From Siderastrea siderea (Eukaryota > Cnidaria > Anthozoa > Scleractinia > Rhizangiidae), in contig OZ034979.1 in the NCBI GenBank assembly GCA_964030785.1, positions 14,368,583-14,432,582 of the forward strand: a DNA stretch of 64,000 nt. Direction: 5' to 3'. The position numbers and the translations under genes are program-made. The notes beneath the pieces are model-generated. The model did not search any database, was not told the DNA's origin, and worked only from the letters and a program-made list of their open reading frames with translations. Positions 21,713 to 31,803 of the stretch are shown here, piece by piece (the stretch's first letter is position 1; each line of letters starts with the position of its first letter).

Positions 21713-22474
21713 TTACTTCCTTCTCTTCGGTCTTCTCTTTTGAAAGATGTTTTTCACTTTGTTTCTGATTCGATCAAAGCTGTTATCTTCTAAGATTTGC
21801 TGGAGTTGTGGAGTTGAACTGAAAATTTTTGTGATCTCAGGATTTCGTGGGCATTTCTCATATTTAGAGAGAGCTTCGTCAATTAGTTTCGTGTCCTCCT
21901 CGTCCCAGTCTAATCTTGCACTTTGTAGAGATCCATGCCCTGATGTCGTCTCCCCTGGGCTGTCATCAGGGACCTTAAAAGGGTCAATTGTTGGTTGTTT
22001 TTCTTGAAGGTAACGCACCCTGTCTGTTACCTTCTTGATCTTTTCTGGCGACGTCAAAGCTTTCATCAGGATTGGGTGTTCCCTCATTTTAGCCATAACC
22101 ACTTTCTTCCGCATTGGTGAATGTTTTTCAATTTCTGGTTGAAAGACCTCCTTAACTGCTTGATGCTCTTCTTCAGACAAAGGCCTCTTTGATGGTGAGC
22201 ACTCTGCTTGATCTTCCTGCTCGTCACACTCTGGAGCTCTTTTCTTAGGTGAAGGTTTGGTGAAATTCTTGATTTGTTCTGCAGCCTCAGCGGCTTGGTC
22301 CGTGAGGCTATCTCGTAGGTACCACTTTTTGGCAGTATAATCAGAGTGGCACATGAGGCGACGGAGTGGTTCTTCATCAATCTTTTTCCTTTTTAGCTTT
22401 TTCTTGTACATGATGGTGACTATCCATTTACGGAAGTCTGTCGCGCTGATCATGGTGTCTGGACGAACAGACAC
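21713..22474 (-). CDS. Tyrosine-recombinase-like protein, C-terminal frame (catalytic H-Y box and Myb/SANT-like repeats), unit 1
   Basis: The 253-codon open frame opens at a GTG (22474). The first ATG is at 22453, would give 246 residues, and overlaps the stop of the 631-aa frame as ATGA. Residues 8-60 match the end of a tyrosine recombinase catalytic domain: an Arg in FRKW (R15), a His in MCHSD (H43) and the candidate nucleophile Tyr in KKWY (Y52). Residues about 70-98 are a basic/acidic linker. Residues 99-160 and 186-247 look like two related Myb/SANT-like helical units (each with an E-E start, a conserved I/L-x-x-x-P centre and an R-x-R or R-N-K-V end). The C-terminus is basic (KRRPKRRK), a possible nuclear signal. 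Alone it lacks the first catalytic Arg and the Lys hairpin, so it is unlikely to be active. Confidence 0.72.
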   Translation of the reverse strand: MSVRPDTMISATDFRKWIVTIMYKKKLKRKKIDEEPLRRLMCHSDYTAKKWYLRDSLTDQAAEAAEQIKNFTKPSPKKRAPECDEQEDQAECSPSKRPLSEEEHQAVKEVFQPEIEKHSPMRKKVVMAKMREHPILMKALTSPEKIKKVTDRVRYLQEKQPTIDPFKVPDDSPGETTSGHGSLQSARLDWDEEDTKLIDEALSKYEKCPRNPEITKIFSSTPQLQQILEDNSFDRIRNKVKNIFQKRRPKRRK

Positions 22475-24345
22475 AGCATTATGAGAAGGTCTCGGGCCGC
22501 ACAGTATTCTGCAACTGTAAGTTCTTTATCAGCTTCTGCAGACGTGAACGCCTGTCGTCCTTTCAAAGCTGGTTCGGAGTTCATTATGGCTTCCACGTCT
22601 GCATTAGTTAGTATGTTGTCGCATTCCTTGAGATATTTTTCCCAGCTGTCTTTCGGTGTTTCTTTGGTGACGGTCCTTCTCCATCCCTTCAGATCCTTGC
22701 ACAGGTCTGACAGAGCGTCTTTGGTCACTGGATCAATTTTTGGCAGGTGCGATCTAGTGCCTTTCTCGGTAACATATTCTAGGAAGTTTTGCAAACTGCC
22801 CAGGTAGGACTTGAGCGTACCACATGCCTTCTTGGTCAAGTTGGACACTACCCAATCTAGCCAAACCTTGTTACCTTCTTCATCTGCGATAATGGTAATA
22901 TCGTCTCCTTTTGGTTCGATCTCCTCCAGGATGGTCCTGACCTGGCTGGCATGCTGAAGACGTTTTCTTTCTTTGTGGAAGCCAGCAGCTGGAGTGAACG
23001 AGTACTTGTAAAAGCCAATCAGCCACCTGTGGCGGTCTGTCCTCGAGTTAGGATCTTTGAAGAAATCCTCTTGCATGCAATGTACGGTGTCGTCATTATC
23101 ATCGCTGACATTGTCACTAGGAGGTTTACTCTTCGCCGCTGGGCTTGGTGGTACAATGTCCAACTCATCGATAGCTTCCTCGTCACTTGCCGACTGCATG
23201 GTGACTTCTTCCACAATTGGTAGCTCAGGTAATGGTAGATGAGATGGCACTGATGATGGCGAGACTTTCTTATCCTTAGTTGTTGTTGAATCTGGGGATG
23301 GTATGGATGGTTGTGACACATTAGGTTCTATGCTACGGAGCTCTTCTTCCAGTTCCTGGTATCGCCTTGCTACTTTGAGGCTGAGCTTGTAAACAGCACT
23401 TCCTGGCTTCATACGATGTTTGTTTTGCAGGTGCTCGGGAAGGTAGCAGCCCAAGTAGTTGCAAGCTTTCTCTGAGCACCAACGCTTCCATCTCCCCTTG
23501 ATGGTCTTTCCTCCTCTTGTAGTACGTTTGGGCCCTATTGTCTTTTTTGGGTCCAAACCCAGGGCAAAGTATTTGTCGACATCTTGCTCGATGATGTGAC
23601 CTTTTCGGTAATGTACGTTTTGTAGATGGCGCTTCAGATTTGGCCCTACATAGCCACGGCAACCGCTTGGGACCATGCATTTGCGGTCAATGTGGTGACT
23701 CCACGGATTTCTCTTTTGATTGTCTCCATTATTGTCATCCTCTTCGTCTTCCTCCACACCTGCTTGACCTTTCTCATCCTCATCCTCGTCTTTCTCTCCT
23801 TCACCTTCCTCTTCATCTTTCTCTTCTTCATTCTTCTCTCCTTCCTCTTCACTTTCCTCTTCCTCATCCTGTTCTTCTTGCGCATCTTCACCCTCCTCTC
23901 CTTCTCCATCCTCCTCCAAGGTGTCACCTTCTTCTTCTCTTCGGGAGGCTTCCATTTGTTCCACCTTAAGTAGCATGTCTGTCGTTAAACAAATGTCCTT
24001 GACCAGAGTCAGTGTATCCTCTGCAACATCCTGTCCATTTAGGACAGGATGGACGGTTGGCGTTTTGTCCGAGAGGCAATTGTAGGCATACATACAATAC
24101 TTAAGTGCCGTCCGTGCCATCCTCGCTGTGAATTGAAGTTTGAGTTTCTCGGCCGCTGCTTCAAAGTAGACAAATTCTGATAAGTCGTCTTTCATCCTAC
24201 TCTTTGCACCTTTCGCTGCGGGATTAAACACTTCTGGCGCATTGAAGGGGAAGCCCTCCTTAAGGTGAAGTAGCTCTTGGGCATTGTGATTGCATTTGAC
24301 AGCTCGTGTTAACAGATCAATAAGGGTTGTGAGACGGTTTTCCAT
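22450..24345 (-). CDS. Zinc-finger tyrosine-recombinase-like protein, N-terminal frame (631 aa), unit 1/2 boundary
   Basis: Starts at an ATG in strong context (A at -3, G at +4). Residues 1-130 are helical with no known domain. Residues 136-205 are almost all Glu/Asp. Two C2H2 fingers follow: C223, C229, H240, H245 and C290, C295, H305, H310. Residues 340-425 are Ser/Pro-rich and probably disordered. Residues 436-530 (from HRWLIGFYKYSF to LGSLQNFLEYV) look like the SAM-like core-binding domain of eukaryotic tyrosine recombinases. Residues 607-631 (ELTVAEYCAARDLLIMLCLF) are the opening helices of the catalytic domain, but the frame stops right where the first catalytic Arg is expected. The 253-aa frame resumes near the second Arg, so roughly 100-130 residues appear deleted. 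Family fit is by pattern, close to uncharacterised ZnF-recombinase proteins of invertebrates and fish; Crypton or DIRS membership is not established. Confidence 0.75.
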   Translation of the reverse strand: MENRLTTLIDLLTRAVKCNHNAQELLHLKEGFPFNAPEVFNPAAKGAKSRMKDDLSEFVYFEAAAEKLKLQFTARMARTALKYCMYAYNCLSDKTPTVHPVLNGQDVAEDTLTLVKDICLTTDMLLKVEQMEASRREEEGDTLEEDGEGEEGEDAQEEQDEEEESEEEGEKNEEEKDEEEGEGEKDEDEDEKGQAGVEEDEEDDNNGDNQKRNPWSHHIDRKCMVPSGCRGYVGPNLKRHLQNVHYRKGHIIEQDVDKYFALGLDPKKTIGPKRTTRGGKTIKGRWKRWCSEKACNYLGCYLPEHLQNKHRMKPGSAVYKLSLKVARRYQELEEELRSIEPNVSQPSIPSPDSTTTKDKKVSPSSVPSHLPLPELPIVEEVTMQSASDEEAIDELDIVPPSPAAKSKPPSDNVSDDNDDTVHCMQEDFFKDPNSRTDRHRWLIGFYKYSFTPAAGFHKERKRLQHASQVRTILEEIEPKGDDITIIADEEGNKVWLDWVVSNLTKKACGTLKSYLGSLQNFLEYVTEKGTRSHLPKIDPVTKDALSDLCKDLKGWRRTVTKETPKDSWEKYLKECDNILTNADVEAIMNSEPALKGRQAFTSAEADKELTVAEYCAARDLLIMLCLFVQTP

Positions 24346-26925
24346 GATTAGCGAATACGTAGGAATGTTTCTAAGGCAAAAGTAAACCCGGAATAACTTT
24401 GCCGTAGAATAGGCCTTGTAAACAGGAGGTCAAATGGTAAAATCCCCTTAAAGTTGTTAGCAGTTAAAGTTAAGCCTCGTTTTCATGCTAAGTGCATATT
24501 TACGTCCGCCATATTGGAAAAACTTCAACAGTTAATAACTTTGCAAGGTTTAAAGCTCTGTCTCAACTTTCCACGTGACTTTGATCACAACAGGCCCAAC
24601 CCAGAGCAAGAATTTGCGCAGCTACAAACGGTTGAAATTTCGACCTTATTAGCTATTCATACCTCAATAACTCGTTAATAGATTGAGCAATTTTCACGAA
24701 ACTTGAATCAAAGGCTTCCTTGCAAGGCTATGTATCTGGGTTTGGCCACTGAAAGCCTTCAAGTGTTGTAAAAACCGCTTAAAAACCACTCAATGGTTAT
24801 GTACTTCATAAATTCTCTACTATGCTAGCGTAACCATTGACTACGCAAAAGTAAACACTTCCCACGGAACAAAAATCTTATTGACAGATGCACGAGGACC
24901 TTATGTCATGTTCCTGGTAGTTAGTTTACTCTTGCATGGTCTTTAAACGGTGTAAATAAATTAAAAATATGGAGCACAAAAAACGTGTATGCTTGTCTTG
25001 AATGCACTCCAATGCTTGTCTTGAATGCCAACCTCATGTCTGTGCACTGGAGTGTCCTTATAAGTACTGTAACAGTGTTTTGTTTATAACTATGACAGAT
25101 TAAAAGCTTTTTTCTTCAAATTTGGTGGAAAATTATACTTTTATTTCTCTTTTCTGTGCTTAAAGGATTTTTAATTATCTTTAAAATTTAATGAGATACG
25201 AACAGGTCAATTTGTCGTGCAATTTTGCCACTATGCTATAATAGGGTAAGGGGTACATACATTTATTTTTGTAGGACTAGTTTTAAGATCTGCTGTTCTT
25301 TCTTGGTAGACTGTTAGGTATGTTAATAGTGTCTAATCTGGTTAATATTATTATTATTATTGTTATTAATTTATTTTTATTAACGAGAGATTGCTAGTTA
25401 AAGTTGTTCTTCAAGTTCTTTCCCAAGGCCAAAAAATTTTACAGTTTTTAAAAATTTGTATCTTCTTGTAATTTCAATATGTTGCCTTGAACTTTGACTA
25501 TGATTTAGGACTACTATAGTACTATAGCATAAAAAAATTGACATTTGCATCAGTGATTGACAAGTGACAAACAGTTTGTGCTAACAACCTGTTTTTTTCA
25601 AAAATTCGTTGTGTTAACTGAAGGGCAAACTTTGGTCGACCATAACTCATCAATGAACAAAGCTATTGCAGCACGGTTTCCTTCATCTTCTAGAGCATTA
25701 ATAACTGAAGAAGTGTACAAGAGGTTAAAGGAAAATATTTAAATAAATACAAGATATTATAAGAAATATTAGGTATTCATATTTTGCAGCAAAACACACA
25801 GTACTAATTTCGAAAAATTCTCAAAACCTCAACTGTAAGGGTTAGGAAACCAAACTCACTAATTTTATACAACCAACCATGGCCTCAGTAGTGATTAATG
25901 TTAATATTAGAGGTCGAGGTCAAAGGTTAAACTTTCTAAGAAAACTGTTGCAAATAGTACAATTTTTTCTTAATTGGCCGTAAATGGCATTGTATAACTT
26001 ATCACCGTTTAACTTTAAAACCGTCATATTATTTTGGCGGCTAGAATAAGTCTTGCCCTAAATAACGCTGTGTTCAATTCATCTAAAGAATCTATTTGAG
26101 CTCAGAAAAAAATCAGATTGACATGGGCCATTTTTGTAAAACATGGTCGATGTGCCCTCCTTTTTGAGACTTTGAAGGGCCATATCTTCACGAAGAAACA
26201 AGTTTGATAAAAGAAAATTACACCAACGTCTTCCGCTCAGTAAGATCTTTAAAACGATAGTAAATACTGATGTTTTTGTTAAGATTCGAATTTTTTAAAA
26301 GCAACAAGGTGTGAAGTCGATTTCCCCTCTTTGCCTAAAATAGGGTCTTCACGCCAGAAAAAAATTCAAAATAAAGTAACCTGTTAATCAAATGACGTGA
26401 AAACTACAACAAGTCAATTTTGTCACAAAAGGAATAAGTGGGCCAAATGTCAGACCTTAACCCTTAGATTTAGTCATTTTGGAATTTTTTCAAACCAGTC
26501 ACATTTTCGAGTAAGAGAAAACTGATCTCCAAAACTCATACTCAGATGTTAGGCATATGCCTTTACTGGATTTTTTCAGAACCAAAATGTTCACTTTTTT
26601 AAATGCGAGGGTTAAGAAATGGCTTTCTACCGCTCAAGGGGGAATAGAGTTAACCCTCCATAACCAGATTTTGAGCCACTTAGGCAAAGATTTTCAACGA
26701 TTCCCCCATTTTGTTGAGTCCCCTCCCTTTTTTTGACTTCAAACCAGCGTAAAAGGTAGAAACATTGACCAATGAAACTGAAACTTTAACAAAATAAAAA
26801 ACAGGTCTAAATAAAGGTTAACACCAAAGGACAAAGACATTGGACTTATTCTAAATTTTTATAATTTTTCGAAGTTGTGTTAGGAGAGGGGGAACTCAAC
26901 CGCAAATATAGCTAATTTACTATTT
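24346..26925. other. AT-rich spacer (unit 2)
   Basis: Equivalent of 402-2981 with the same ATT microsatellite and no recognised gene. Confidence 0.6.
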
Positions 26926-27535
26926 GTATACATTGGTACTGACTTTGTAGGACCCTTATACGTAAAGGAGAGTCAAGTGTCACGAAAGCGTACGTATGTG
27001 TGTCCACAAATGCGTGGTCGCGTATAGGTCACTTGGAGCTTACAAATGGCCAAACGACAGATGAATTTCTGCAAGCCTTCAGTCGCATAACAAATCGCAG
27101 CGGTGTTTGCCATACAGTGTGGTCAGACAATGCAAAAACCTTCAAAGTCGCAAGTAGAGAAAATAAGAGGTTATATGACCAGCCAAAGTCACAGAGCCAG
27201 TCGCTGTGGGACACTTTGGATCAAGATCGACTCAAGTCAGAGTTATCAGCAAAGGGGATTAAGTAGAATCAGCCACCCCACAAGCCAGTCATGAAGAAGA
27301 CGTTCCTGTACATGGTGGGGAGAAGTTGCAGTCGGTTGTTGTTCCGGCTCAGAGCTTTCCTGTTCCTTAAAGTAGACTCATTGTTGGCCTCCGCGACGGA
27401 GGACAAGGTAAGGAGGATGTTACAGCCCTTCGCACACGATCTGGAAGAGTAGTTAACAACGTGAGAGACTCGACTTGTGACTACGATTAACCCTACCCTA
27501 CCCTAGTAAGTTAGCTTTGTAAGTTACGTGCCCTT
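26926..27535 (+). pseudogene. BEL/Pao integrase remnant F1 (unit 2)
   Basis: Same breaks as in unit 1. One substitution (A to C near 27232) changes Ile to Leu in the tail of the 27000-27266 frame. The second catalytic Asp motif SDNAKTF is kept. Confidence 0.75.
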
Positions 27536-28558
27536 GTTTGCGTCCTTCGTAGCTTGTGAATCAAAGTGTTGTACACCCGCTCGGACATCTAAGTTGTGTA
27601 TCGATGTCTAATGGTCATTAAACATTGTGTTGAGGAAAGCTGTATTTCGTCGAGCTTCCTAACAGGAATTAAGACTTCTGCAAGATAAGCTCTATCAGCA
27701 CCCACCACCACGATCTGGTAATTAAGGAGATGGGAGAGGGGGGGGGGGGGGGGGGCCGGCGGTACTAAAACAAAACAAGACACTACATTTATATATGCAG
27801 GTACCAACAGGCACATTAGCTTCACGGTGTAGCAGCAGGCTTTGTTCTTTTGAATTTTTTTCCATTTCTGAAAGAATTTCATTTGGGATGTTGGTCCACC
27901 TTGGCTTTGGCAGGGACCAGGACCATTTAGTTGATGAACCAAATCCTGAAACGCGCAAAAAGTCAATTTAGTATCAAATTAAAGCTTATTGCCTATATTT
28001 GGAACGTCTACTTGTTACTTTTTATGTAACCTGTACCTAAGCGAGAAATACAACTTTTTGGAACGGAGGTAGGCTAGGAGAAATTGAACTCCTAAATCTA
28101 TAAGAACTATAAAATAATTTATATCTCTGTAAATATCAAACTTATTTGTACCAGACTTGGCAGAAATACTACCCTTATCAAGATATGTTAATTTTAGCTT
28201 TCAGACATGTTTTCTGAGTTGCCATGGCTACAGCCGCCAATCGAATAGTAAATAAGGCCTCGGGCGGGGCACAAAGTTTGCCCCATTCTTAACTCCGAGA
28301 GTATGAAGGCTATGACAACAAGACGTGAGGTTAAAGGGTACGTCTTACAATGTTTCCTTTGGGGTCTGCAGAACGACTTGATGACGTCACTTGACGTGGG
28401 AATTATGTCAAAGTTTTCAAGTGGCGGCCATCTTGGATGCGCCATCTTTGATCCAATCTTGTCTCTAGATTTAGTTTACACAGAGAGAAAACAGGCGAGG
28501 CAGGCCATGTTTAGAAATGTTGGTTGTTACTTGGTTTTTGAACAACAAACTCAACCCA
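27536..28558. other. Spacer with poly-G tract (unit 2)
   Basis: No gene recognised. It contains the longest of the three poly-G runs and possibly the body of the SINE-like repeat. Confidence 0.55.
27738..27755 (+). repeat. Poly-G tract, 18 G (unit 2)
   Basis: Three bases longer than in unit 1; this accounts for the offset change from 23944 to 23947. Confidence 0.95.
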
Positions 28559-28644
28559 CATATCGCGCCAAGTCCGGGAATCGAACCCGGGACACATTGG
28601 TGGGAGACAAGTGCTCTCACCTCTGCGCCATATCTGCTCCCCCT
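28559..28644 (-). repeat. tRNA-derived SINE-like head (unit 2)
   Basis: A box, B box and T-arm are unchanged from unit 1. Just beyond the head, GAGTCTCACAC replaces GAGTCACACAC of unit 1; unit 3 has the unit 2 form. Confidence 0.65.
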
Positions 28645-29038
28645 TAAACAACAACGTTAGTCTAAAGGAGTCTCACACACTTTGCTCCAAGCTACTTTGT
28701 ACAAATCAATCTTTTGACAATTGTCCTAATTATGAACGTTTGCAAAGTTCAAAAACTGTTGAAAAGTTTGTCCTTTTGCTCTCGCGTTGAAATACATCAG
28801 AACGTAATGACCACAACTCCTGCTGTTCACAGCTTGGAGAGACCTCGTGTTCGTCATCACGTACTTCCACTGCTTCACGATTCATTCGTTCAATGGTTAA
28901 GCTTGGTAGCATTGCAGAGATACAGTAAAACTGACCATTAGTTTACAGACATTGTCTTTTGTTCAAATACCTAACCAGTGTTTTCCTGGTTTGTCATGTG
29001 GGTCTGTGTTAACAATTTAAGAGCAGCAATACCTGGCC
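28645..29038. other. Spacer, nothing recognised (unit 2)
   Basis: Equivalent of 4698-5091. Confidence 0.5.
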
Positions 29039-29107
29039 AGGGTTCTTGGGTAAACGATCACAGGCCACCACTCCATAGAAGTAAGGTTTCAACATGGGAA
29101 CTTCCAT
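29039..29107 (-). pseudogene. Polinton-type protease N-terminal scrap (unit 2)
   Basis: Same frame and length as in unit 1; the match ends at the same point. Confidence 0.4.
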
Positions 29108-29148
29108 AGCCAAATATTCCAATTGCACATTGTTCGGGACCACTTGTT

Positions 29149-29685
29149 TTACGTCAAATTGCGTTCGTAGATGCCGTAGAGCACAGCACCATCGGAATCG
29201 ATCTCCAGTAATTTCGCAAACTCTCCCAAAATGATGCTTGTATTGTGTTCGTGAGCCGTCCCAAATTCTAGTACCAGTTGCAAGTCTCCTGTTTGTCTTG
29301 GGTTCAACGCACGGCTGTCGGCGCATCCTTTGGCAACATTGTCAAATACAAACAGGGTGCCATTCTTGTGTTGCCCCCAATCCTCTCTTCTCACCATTTT
29401 TGCTTTATGTCCGCTTTACTGGCTTGCAGAAAGAAAAAGTACCCTGCCAGATCTCCTTGACTATCATCGTGATTGAGTTGGAACGTTTCATTTAGGTCTT
29501 CCCCTAAAACAGTCTGTTTGATGGAGGTCAATCCGAATTTCTGGAAGCGGAATGGATCGAACGCCACGTTCCCGTTAGAGGCTTCCTTACGTGCCATCCC
29601 CACAATGATTCTATCTAGGATCCTACCTTGATACAAACGGTTTGTTAGCTCTAAGGCCGGCTTGATTTTCTTGCATACTTAATGT
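29149..29685 (-). pseudogene. Polinton/adintovirus-like capsid C-terminal remnant (unit 2)
   Basis: Carries the same frameshift between the two frames. One substitution (near 29512) changes Ile to Thr in the upstream frame, which looks neutral decay. Confidence 0.55.
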
Positions 29686-30006
29686 TCTGATTAGACGTCT
29701 TACAGTAGGGTAAAATGGGATGGGAGATAAAATGGGATCTTGACGTTATCTTGGGTAAGCTCCTATGCAAAGCCACCCTATTGAGAAAGGGATCTAACTA
29801 ATGAAAGTGAGGTCTCATTCTGATTTGTTCTTAAGGAACCAACACTTTGCTCATGTGACAGGCTTCCAGGTGGGGTTAAAGATCAACACGTATGTTTTTT
29901 CAATCGTGCTACTGGCTGTTTCGCTTTTGCTGCTAGCCAAGGCTCACTGGAAAAGTCGATATTCAGCACGTTGCCGTAAACAGCTGAACATTGCTGAGAG
30001 GCCGCC
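29686..30006. other. Spacer, nothing recognised (unit 2)
   Basis: Equivalent of 5739-6059. Confidence 0.45.
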
Positions 30007-30408
30007 GTGAGATGATCATCGAGAAGGTGCGGGCTATCGATAAGGAAAGAAGGTCAGCTACAGCTGTTGGATTTGCTAAACACTGTGCTTGGTCGTGCTG
30101 GGAAGAGTCGGAACAGTAAAAACATCCGCTGCCTAACCCTTGCTCTCATCGAGCTATCGCAAATCAGTTTCCTCCTCAGATCGATCAATGACCTCCTCCC
30201 TACAACAACAAACCTTAAACAATGGGCCATCATCGACGGCGACACTTGCCGTGCTTCTATTAAAACACATGCCACCTTAGAGCATTTGTTAGCAGCTTGT
30301 GATAGCTCACTGCAGAAGTACACTTGGAGACACAACTTAGTGTTGACGGTTCTCAACATCACACAGGTTCTCGACATCAAGTTTCCCGACATCACAAAGA
30401 CCAGCTAA
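30007..30408 (+). pseudogene. LINE ORF2 C-terminal remnant (unit 2)
   Basis: The 113-codon frame at 30067-30408 translates identically to the unit 1 copy. Confidence 0.6.
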
Positions 30409-30798
30409 GGAAGAACCTAACCAAGTCATCAAGTTCCACCGCAATCATCACACAGTGCTTCATGCAACTCAGCTTGTATTGACCAAGGATGCCGTTTGTG
30501 TATTACCCCCCTGAAACTGCACCTGGCAGAGAACTGAGACACTATTAATATACAGCATAGATTTTTGAGTTGCGCTCCTTGGGACGCCCTTTGTATTCTC
30601 CATGCTTGCTGCTACGACGCCTGGAAAGGCATCACGTAGTGGCATCTTCCACTGGCGGCGCAGGAACTGTAGTCCCGTAGATAGCCGCGAAACTACAACA
30701 CTTCCTGGGCAATGGCTGATGAGGATGATGGCTTGGAGTTGGCAATTTAAGTCTGCATGATATACTCTCTTAGTGTATTCTGCATAATTTAGCCCGGT
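30409..30798. other. Spacer before satellite (unit 2)
   Basis: Equivalent of 6462-6851; nothing recognised. Confidence 0.5.
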
Positions 30799-31747
30799 AT
30801 GAGACACAACGCGTTTTGTCCATTACGGCGCACTGAAAAACTCGATTTTCCGAAAGTTGCAGCGAACTGCTTTTATCAGCTGTTTTAGTACGATTTTGAT
30901 GTTCAAGTCTAAGTAATGTACGACGCAACTTACATTTTGTCCATGATGAGTCACTGGAAAACTCAATTTTCAAAAACTTCCTGTGAAGAGCTCAATTCTC
31001 TTGATTTACGATGATTCCCATGTCCTTAACGTTTTAGCCGCATACAAAGGAAACTGCATTTTCTCCATGTTGTCATGTAAAAACTCGACTTTAGGAAAGT
31101 TTCCCTGAACAGCTAAAATCATCTCTTGCGTTATGAATTCGACGGCCGTACTGCATTCTGTAATTTGTTGCGCTGTACCGACATAAAATGCACTTTCTAG
31201 ATAATGACTCACTGGAAAATATTGATTTTCCGAAATTTGTCCGAAACCCTTTAAATCCCCTGTTTTTCAATGATTTTTGTGTGCGTAGTACATCCTCTAA
31301 GTTTTCGCCGTACGCAAAAGGAAAACGACTTTTCGCCATTACCATTAACCAGGAAACGTGATTTCCTAAAAGTTGCCGGAAACAGCCCAATTCTTTTGTT
31401 TTATGATGATTTTGACGTCTGTAGTAAATTCTACAAGTTAGGGGGCTGTACCGACATAAAGCGCATTTTCTACAATATGAGACACTGGAAAAGTCTATTT
31501 TCCGCACGTTGCCTTGAACAGCTCTAATCACTTGTTTTATTTTGACTTCCATGTCTGTAGTACATTCTATATCTTTAAGTCCCAACTCACGGAAAATGCG
31601 TTTAGTCTTTTATGGCGCACTGAAAAACAGCATTTTTAGAAAGTTGGCGTGAACAGCTTTTAACACCTGCCCTTATGATGATTGCGATGCCTTGAAGTTC
31701 CAGCCGTGTACGACGCAAAGAATTTTGTCTGAGATGAGTAAATGGCA
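30799..31747 (-). repeat. 134-bp satellite, left inverted arm (unit 2)
   Basis: Near-identical to the unit 1 arm. At 31214 it reads CACTGGAAAAT, as in unit 3, where unit 1 has CACTGCAAAAT. Confidence 0.85.
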
Positions 31748-31803
31748 GTTTTTAGAAAATGTAGAAAATAAGTTTTCAGGTCTGTAGGGATTTTCCTTAA
31801 GTT

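Larger units (their letters stand above)
1..23944 (+). repeat. Tandem macro-repeat, unit 1 (23,944 bp)
   Basis: The sequence at 1 recurs at 23945 and again at 52010 and stays alignable throughout, so the window is a head-to-tail array. The unit boundary used here is arbitrary, because the window opens inside the recombinase-like gene. Outside the satellite, unit 1 and unit 2 keep a constant offset (23944, then 23947 after a poly-G length change, then 28056-28065 after the satellite). Differences seen by eye are scattered single bases and short indels. The window start and end both cut through repeated sequence, so the array very probably extends further. Confidence 0.97.

Noticed and set aside
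23626..23973. A plus-strand frame very rich in Leu and Phe that looks like a multi-pass membrane protein
   Set aside because: It is the antisense of the GAA/GAG-rich acidic tract of the recombinase-like gene. The Lys/Arg-rich minus-strand frame at 23646-23927 is the same tract in another frame.
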